Of a stretch of DNA of 64,000 nucleotides, positions 59,109 through 64,000 are shown in pieces. The stretch comes from Ardenticatenaceae bacterium (GTDB taxonomy: Bacteria > Chloroflexota > Anaerolineae > Promineifilales > Promineifilaceae): contig JACKBN010000007.1 of assembly GCA_020634565.1 (NCBI GenBank), forward strand, positions 62,001 through 126,000, read 5' to 3'. The notes under the pieces were generated by a model. That model was not told the origin of the DNA, searched no databases, and saw only the letters and a program-made list of their open reading frames with translations. Within the stretch, counting starts at the first letter, position 1. Each line of letters opens with the position of its first letter. Both the position numbers and the translations under genes were made by a program.

Positions 59109-59408
59109 CTAGACACCTTCAAACAACGGAATCGTGTCACCAGGTGCCAGGGTTACAACTGCCTTCTTCCAACCAGCTTTACGGGTCGTTACCCGACGGT
59201 AACGACGTGCCCGTTTGGCTGGCATATTTGCCACCCGAATCTTCTCTACAGAAACCTCGGGGTAGGCTAACTCAACAGCCTGTTTGATTTGCATCTTGTT
59301 CGCTCGTGAGTGCACCACAAAAGTATACTGGTTGTTCAAATCAACCATGAAGTTACTCTTCTCGGTCACTACCGGGCGACGAATGATTTCACGCCAATGC
59401 AGCTGCAT
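59109..59408 (-). CDS. rplW: 50S ribosomal protein L23
   Basis: 99 residues. IIRRPVVTEKSNFMVDLNNQ, YTFVVHSRANKMQIKQAVEL and the loop RARRYRRVTTRKAGWKKAVV match L23, the docking site for trigger factor and SRP at the exit tunnel. It starts 2 nt after rplD. Confidence 0.95.
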   Translation of the reverse strand: MQLHWREIIRRPVVTEKSNFMVDLNNQYTFVVHSRANKMQIKQAVELAYPEVSVEKIRVANMPAKRARRYRRVTTRKAGWKKAVVTLAPGDTIPLFEGV

Positions 59409-59410
59409 GA

Positions 59411-60076
59411 TTATTCTTCCTCCCCAGTTTCTTCGATTTCTTCAAAAGAATCTTCTACATCCAGATAATTGGTAAGAACATCCAGGGCTGCCAACGAGAT
59501 AACCACTTTGTCATATCCCAGCAAATCGCGAATGTTCAAATAATTTGCATGCAATGTTTTTACATCGCTCAAATTTCTGGATGATTTTTCTACATTTTCG
59601 TTACGCCCTGGTAATAACACCAGTGCGCTGCTATCAGCTACCAATGCCTGCATGGCCGCTTTCATGTCGCGTGTCTTGGGCGCATCCAAAGCCAGATCGT
59701 CAACCAAAACAATAGCTTCGTTGCTGGCCTTGACGCTCAATGCAGAGCGCAGCGCAGCGCGGCGCATTTTACGCGGCATCTGTTTGGTGTACTTACGCGG
59801 CAACGGGCCGTGTGCCACACCACCACCAACAAAAATCGGGGCGCGCTTACTACCATGACGAGCGTTACCGGTGCCTTTTTGACGATACAACTTGGCACCT
59901 GTCCGGCTCACCTCTGAACGACCCTGTGCTTTATGGGTTCCTTGGCGAGCATTGGCTAACTGCCGCACCAGAGCCTGGTGCATTAGATCACGATTGATAT
60001 TTGCTTCAAATATGCTAGCCGGAAGATCCACACTGTTGACTTCCTTGCCAGCCATGTTGAAAACTGAAAGTTTCAT
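59411..60076 (-). CDS. rplD: 50S ribosomal protein L4
   Basis: 221 residues. ANARQGTHKAQGRSEVSRTG, KLYRQKGTGNARHGSKRAPI (the loop reaching the exit tunnel) and LSVKASNEAIVLVDDLALD are L4 signatures. I prefer the ATG at 60076 with GGAGG 7 nt upstream; a GTG one codon earlier is the alternative. In other bacteria L4 autoregulates the S10 operon. Confidence 0.94.
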   Translation of the reverse strand: MKLSVFNMAGKEVNSVDLPASIFEANINRDLMHQALVRQLANARQGTHKAQGRSEVSRTGAKLYRQKGTGNARHGSKRAPIFVGGGVAHGPLPRKYTKQMPRKMRRAALRSALSVKASNEAIVLVDDLALDAPKTRDMKAAMQALVADSSALVLLPGRNENVEKSSRNLSDVKTLHANYLNIRDLLGYDKVVISLAALDVLTNYLDVEDSFEEIEETGEEE

Positions 60077-60089
60077 CACAATGCCTCCG

Positions 60090-60746
60090 CTAGCCTTTTG
60101 CTGCTTTCCGAATTACGACGAGCGAGCCTTTTGCGCCAGGAACTGAGCCTTTGACTGCAATCAGATTTCGCTCTGCGTCGATGCGCACGACCTGCAAATT
60201 CTGTGCCGTAAAGCGTTCGCCACCCATACGGCCAGGCATGCGCTTGCCTTTAAATACACGGGCGGTACCGGAGGTTCCACCAATGGAACCTGGGGCACGC
60301 CAACGATCTGACTGGCCATGGGTTTTAATACCACCACCAAAGCCGTATCGTTTCACAACACCAGCAAACCCTTTACCTTTGGATTTGCCAGTGACATCAA
60401 CACGTTCACCGCTTTCAAACTGCTCGACGGTCAAGGCTTGGCCCACGGTGTGCTCCGCAGCATCCTTGGTGCGGAACTCACGCAGATAGCGCAAGGCAGG
60501 GATGTTTCCCTTCTTACGGCCTCTTCCCTTAGCGAGAAGGCCCAAGTGCCCTTTCTGACCCTTACTTAACCGACTTTCTTTGATTTCGCTAAAACCAATT
60601 TGAACGGCCGTATAACCGTCTTTCTTCTCAGTTTTAACCTGTGTAACGTAGCATGGTCCCGCTTCGATGATAGTAACAGGCGTAACAACACCGCTCTCAT
60701 CAAAAATTTGGGACATACCCAATTTCCTGCCTAGTAATCCTTTCAC
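60090..60746 (-). CDS. rplC: 50S ribosomal protein L3
   Basis: 218 residues. KGLLGRKLGMSQIFDESGVV, FAGVVKRYGFGGGIKTHGQS and the loop RWRAPGSIGGTSGTARVFKG near the peptidyl-transferase centre are present. The start is GTG at 60746 with GGGAGG 5 nt upstream. Gln in THGQS is the position methylated by PrmB in other bacteria. Confidence 0.95.
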   Translation of the reverse strand: MKGLLGRKLGMSQIFDESGVVTPVTIIEAGPCYVTQVKTEKKDGYTAVQIGFSEIKESRLSKGQKGHLGLLAKGRGRKKGNIPALRYLREFRTKDAAEHTVGQALTVEQFESGERVDVTGKSKGKGFAGVVKRYGFGGGIKTHGQSDRWRAPGSIGGTSGTARVFKGKRMPGRMGGERFTAQNLQVVRIDAERNLIAVKGSVPGAKGSLVVIRKAAKG

Positions 60747-60808
60747 CTTAACCTCCCAGGACTGTCAGCAACCAGGCTCGTGCTGCATCATCCTTTTTCA
60801 GAGATTCG

Positions 60809-61117
60809 TTAAATAGAAATCTCAATATCAACCCCGGCGGGCAAATTGAGCCGCATGAGGGTGTCAATTGTTTTTGAGTCAGGATTGATCACATCGATCA
60901 GCCGCTTGTGCGTCCGAATCTCAAAATGCTCGTGTGAATCCTTGTCAATAAATGTGCTACGACGCACCGTGAATCGCTCAATGCGTGTTGGCAGCGGCAC
61001 TGGGCCAACCACACGCGCACCGGTACGTTCGGCCGTACCCACAATGCGTCGTGCCGATTGATCCAACACGCGATGATCATATGCTTTTAAACGGATACGA
61101 ATTCTCTGCTTAGCCAT
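60809..61117 (-). CDS. rpsJ: 30S ribosomal protein S10
   Basis: 102 residues. MAKQRIRIRLKAYDHRVLDQ, GPVPLPTRIERFTVRRSTFI and IRTHKRLIDVINPDSKTIDT match S10 (NusE), which also joins antitermination complexes. The start is ATG at 61117 with AGGAAA upstream; an earlier in-frame start has none. Confidence 0.95.
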   Translation of the reverse strand: MAKQRIRIRLKAYDHRVLDQSARRIVGTAERTGARVVGPVPLPTRIERFTVRRSTFIDKDSHEHFEIRTHKRLIDVINPDSKTIDTLMRLNLPAGVDIEISI

Positions 61118-61178
61118 ACGTTTCCTCGAAAGTAGAGGCGTTGGACTCAATTAGAATCACAACGCCTCTATGACAATC

Positions 61179-62381
61179 CTAGTTCAGGATTTTGGTAATC
61201 ACACCAGAGCCAACGGTCAAACCACCTTCACGAATGGCAAACCGACCGCCTTCTTCCAATGCCACCGGCTTGCTCAACTTCACCCGCAGGTTCACGTTGT
61301 CGCCTGGCATCACCATCTCTACGCCATCCGGCAGGGCAATCTCGCCCGTCACATCCAGCGTGTGGATGTAGAACTGTGGACGATAGCCAGGGAAGAATGC
61401 CTTGTGACGACCGCCTTCATCCTTGCGCAGCACGTACACTTCGCTCATGAACTCGGTGTGGGGGGTGATGCTGCCGGGCTTGGCCAATACCTGGCCACGC
61501 TCGATCTCTTCACGGGCAATACCGCGCAGCAGCAAACCAGCGTTGTCCCCAGCCTCTACCTTGTCCAGAATCTTGTGGAACATTTCCATAGAGGTCACAA
61601 CGACCTTGCGGGTCTTTTCCTGCAAACCAACAATCTCAACCTCGGTGTTGGGGGTCAGGGTGCCACGGTCTACACGACCCGTTACCACGGTGCCACGTCC
61701 CTTGATGGAGAAGACGTCTTCTACGGACATCATAAATGGTTTGTCGGTCTGACGTTCTGGGGTGGGGATGTATTCGTCTACCACGCGCATCAGCTCCAGG
61801 ATGGGAGCATATTCCGGGGAGTTGATGTCACCGCTCTCGGATTCGAGGGCTTGCAGGGCGCTACCACGCACGATGGGGGTTTCATCGCCAGGGAACTCGT
61901 AGGTGTCCAGCAGCTCGCGCAGCTCCAGCTCGACCAGCTCCAGCAGTTCTTCGTCGTCCATCATGTCAACTTTGTTGAGGAAGATGACGATGGCGGGAAC
62001 TTCTACCTGACGGGCCAGCAATACGTGCTCGCGGGTCTGGGGCATGGGGCCATCGGGAGCGGAGACGACCAGAATGGCGCCGTCCATCTGCGCGGCACCG
62101 GTGATCATGTTTTTGATGTAGTCACGGTGACCGGGGCAGTCTACGTGGGCGTAGTGCCGGTTTTCGGTTTCGTATTCAACATGGGAGATGGCGATCGTGA
62201 TCCCGCGTGCTTTTTCTTCGGGAGCGTTGTCGATCTGGTCAAAGGCGGAGAAGTCGGCGAACCCTTTGAGGGACAGCGTCTTGGTGATTGCTGCTGTCAG
62301 GGTTGTCTTGCCGTGGTCTACGTGACCAATCGTCCCAATGTTCACATGTGGTTTTTCGCGCACAAATTTTTCTTTTGCCAT
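61179..62381 (-). CDS. tuf: Elongation factor Tu
   Basis: 400 residues. P-loop GHVDHGKT (residues 19-26), ARGITIAISHVEYET (switch I), DCPGHRDYIKNMITGAAQMD (switch II) and the ending GRFAIREGGLTVGSGVITKI are all present. It delivers aminoacyl-tRNA to the A site. It lies 79 nt after fusA and 61 nt before rpsJ, joining the str and S10 operons. The whole minus-strand unit is probably one transcript. Confidence 0.97.
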   Translation of the reverse strand: MAKEKFVREKPHVNIGTIGHVDHGKTTLTAAITKTLSLKGFADFSAFDQIDNAPEEKARGITIAISHVEYETENRHYAHVDCPGHRDYIKNMITGAAQMDGAILVVSAPDGPMPQTREHVLLARQVEVPAIVIFLNKVDMMDDEELLELVELELRELLDTYEFPGDETPIVRGSALQALESESGDINSPEYAPILELMRVVDEYIPTPERQTDKPFMMSVEDVFSIKGRGTVVTGRVDRGTLTPNTEVEIVGLQEKTRKVVVTSMEMFHKILDKVEAGDNAGLLLRGIAREEIERGQVLAKPGSITPHTEFMSEVYVLRKDEGGRHKAFFPGYRPQFYIHTLDVTGEIALPDGVEMVMPGDNVNLRVKLSKPVALEEGGRFAIREGGLTVGSGVITKILN

Positions 62382-62460
62382 AATTTCCCTTTCCTCTATG
62401 CTAATTAATTCATTAATTAACGCACTGGTTTAAATATTTCTTGCCTCAATACTTTTTCTA

Positions 62461-63999
62461 TTAACGGCCGCTTTTCATCAGGCTCTGGGCAATCTCATCA
62501 CTGACTGGTGCGTAATGCTCAAACTCCATCGTAAACGTGCCACGACCTTGCGTCATGGAGCGCAAACGTGTTGCATACCCAAACATTTCAGCCAGAGGCA
62601 CTTTTGCCTTGATGGATTGCAGACCTTCAGATCGCATTTCCATCCCTTCAATCATGCCGCGCCGTGAAGAAATATTGCCAATTACATCACCGGTATACTC
62701 TTCCGGGGCCACAACTTCAACAGTCATAATCGGCTCAAGCAAAATCGGCCGACCTTGCTGCATACCTTCTTTCAAAGCCATGGAACCCGCAATCTTAAAA
62801 GCCATTTCCGAGGAGTCAACCTCATGGAAAGAACCATCGTACAGAGTTGCTTTAATATCCACGATGGGATAGCCAGCAATCGTACCGCTTTCCAAAGCTT
62901 CCTGAATACCAGCTTCCGTTGGCTTAATGTACTCTTTGGGAATCACACCACCAACAATAGCGTTTTCAAATACGAAGCCAGAACCAGGTTCCAATGGTTC
63001 TAGACGCAGTACCACGTGTCCAAATTGTCCACGACCACCGGACTGGCGAACAAAGCGGGCTTCAGCTTTATCTACCGTACGGGTAATCGTTTCACGATAG
63101 GCTACGCGTGGTTGGCCGACGTTGGCTGCTACTTTGAACTCGCGCAGCATGCGGTCTACCAAAACTTCCAGGTGAAGCTCGCCCATACCAGATAAGATGG
63201 TCTGGCCAGTTTGCTCATCTACCTTTACCTGGAAAGTTGGATCTTCTTCAGCCAACGCCCGCAAAGCAATACCCATCTTATCCTGATCGGCATTGGTTTT
63301 TGGCTCGATAGCCAAATTGATAACGGGTTCAGGGAATTTAATAGATTCCAACACAATTGGACGATCGGGTGCTGATAAGGTTTCACCGGTAAAGGTAACC
63401 TTCATACCCAACGTGGCAGCAATATCACCAGCATGAACCTCTTTGAGATCTTCACGCCGGTCAGCATGCATCCGCAAAATACGGCCGATTCTTTCCTTCT
63501 TGTCTTTCGTCGTGTTCTGCAAGGTATCACCCGTGCGCAGCACACCAGAATAGACACGGAAATAAGCCAGCTTACCCACATATGGATCGGTCACGATCTT
63601 GAAAACAAGAGCTGACAACGGCTCATCATCAGAAGGATGGCGCACTTCCATTTCGTCCGTAACAGGATTCATACCTTTAATTGGCGGTACATCCAGAGGA
63701 GAAGGCAGGTAGTAAATCACTGCATCCAGTACGCGTTGAATACCTTTATTACGCAAAGCAGTGCCACACAAAACAGGCGTCACCAAATTTTGGACAGTCG
63801 CGTTACGTAAGGCAGCACGAAGCTCCTCAGTTGTGGGCTCTTCGCCTTCCAAATAACGCTCCATCAAGTCATCGTCGGTTTCTACAATGCGCTCGATGAT
63901 AATCTGACGGGCCTCTTCAGCCTTTTCCTTATACTCATCCGGGATTTCAACGACTTTAGCGACTGCGCCTAAGTCATCATCATCCCAAACGGCCGCTTC
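62461..63999 (-). CDS. fusA: Elongation factor G, C-terminal part (cut by window end)
   Basis: 512 residues visible; the frame is open through 63999. It covers the end of the G domain (EAAVWDDDDLGA, FKIVTDPYVGKLAYFRVYSG in domain II), then ITRTVDKAEARFVRQSGGRG and QFGHVVLRLEPLEPGSGFVF of domains III-IV, and YATRLRSMTQGRGTFTMEFE near the C-terminus. EF-G drives translocation and, with RRF, ribosome recycling. The GTPase N-terminus, rpsL and rpsG presumably lie beyond the window. Confidence 0.96.
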   Translation of the reverse strand, partial: EAAVWDDDDLGAVAKVVEIPDEYKEKAEEARQIIIERIVETDDDLMERYLEGEEPTTEELRAALRNATVQNLVTPVLCGTALRNKGIQRVLDAVIYYLPSPLDVPPIKGMNPVTDEMEVRHPSDDEPLSALVFKIVTDPYVGKLAYFRVYSGVLRTGDTLQNTTKDKKERIGRILRMHADRREDLKEVHAGDIAATLGMKVTFTGETLSAPDRPIVLESIKFPEPVINLAIEPKTNADQDKMGIALRALAEEDPTFQVKVDEQTGQTILSGMGELHLEVLVDRMLREFKVAANVGQPRVAYRETITRTVDKAEARFVRQSGGRGQFGHVVLRLEPLEPGSGFVFENAIVGGVIPKEYIKPTEAGIQEALESGTIAGYPIVDIKATLYDGSFHEVDSSEMAFKIAGSMALKEGMQQGRPILLEPIMTVEVVAPEEYTGDVIGNISSRRGMIEGMEMRSEGLQSIKAKVPLAEMFGYATRLRSMTQGRGTFTMEFEHYAPVSDEIAQSLMKSGR

Positions 64000-64000
64000 C

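Noticed and set aside
61170..62408. 412-codon plus-strand frame opposite tuf
   Set aside because: It is the antisense shadow of a highly conserved elongation factor Tu gene; its translation has no recognisable domain.
1..64000. tRNA, rRNA, CRISPR array or complete insertion sequence
   Set aside because: No cloverleaf, rRNA-like stretch, repeat-spacer array or transposase gene was recognised in the window.

Overview
The window reads as a chromosomal segment of a mid-GC, probably free-living bacterium of the phylum Chloroflexota (Anaerolineae-like). This is inferred from gene content and protein style: a ribosomal block with zinc-type S4, S14 and L36, a TrmB with a long C-terminal tail, a large XRE/NB-ARC/TPR regulator, and secreted proteins carrying a short Y/F-L-P-hydrophobic motif. 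The assignment is inference; no rRNA or tRNA gene was found to fix it.

Layout. 1-12.6 kb is a mixed housekeeping region: the 3' end of ftsK, a PIN/UPF0175 toxin-antitoxin-like pair, a flotillin-like coiled-coil protein, an alpha/beta-hydrolase lipoprotein, heme A synthase, a DUF72 protein, a stand-alone nuoN, a PRC-barrel protein, an M48 protease with a small membrane protein, and an 8-oxoguanine deaminase. 12.7-21.2 kb is a minus-strand cell-surface cluster: two multi-membrane-span glycosyltransferases, two secreted TIM-barrel glycosidase-like proteins, a secreted beta-propeller and a Wzt-type ABC ATPase without a visible permease. 21.5-35.7 kb holds a degenerate histidine-kinase-like protein, a uracil-DNA glycosylase gene split by a short repeat, PepF, a hybrid histidine kinase broken by an 803-bp direct duplication, a hydrolase/acyl-CoA-ligase fusion with a one-base frameshift, trmB, arginase and an ABC exporter.

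35.7-42.1 kb is the most unusual part. A secreted protein with ten ~50-residue repeats is followed by a PaaK-like adenylate-forming enzyme and then two almost identical 29-residue peptide genes too short for normal gene calling. Divergent from these is an XRE-NB-ARC-TPR regulator. I propose this as a candidate peptide-signalling or modified-peptide locus, resembling RRNPP quorum-sensing loci in architecture only.

42.1-64 kb holds an SH3-domain membrane protein, MazG, and then the str-S10-spc-alpha ribosomal block, read on the minus strand from fusA (cut by the window end) to rpsI. It ends in a strong terminator. map and infA are absent from their usual place, L29 carries a long C-terminal extension, and several genes start with TTG or GTG.

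Two genome-scale signals run across the window. The palindrome ACGGCCGT occurs about 70 times by eye, where about one is expected, mostly inside genes and often read as Thr-Ala-Val; it is a HIP1-like highly iterated palindrome. Several families of word-like inverted repeats occupy intergenic gaps, and one has landed inside the uracil-DNA glycosylase gene.
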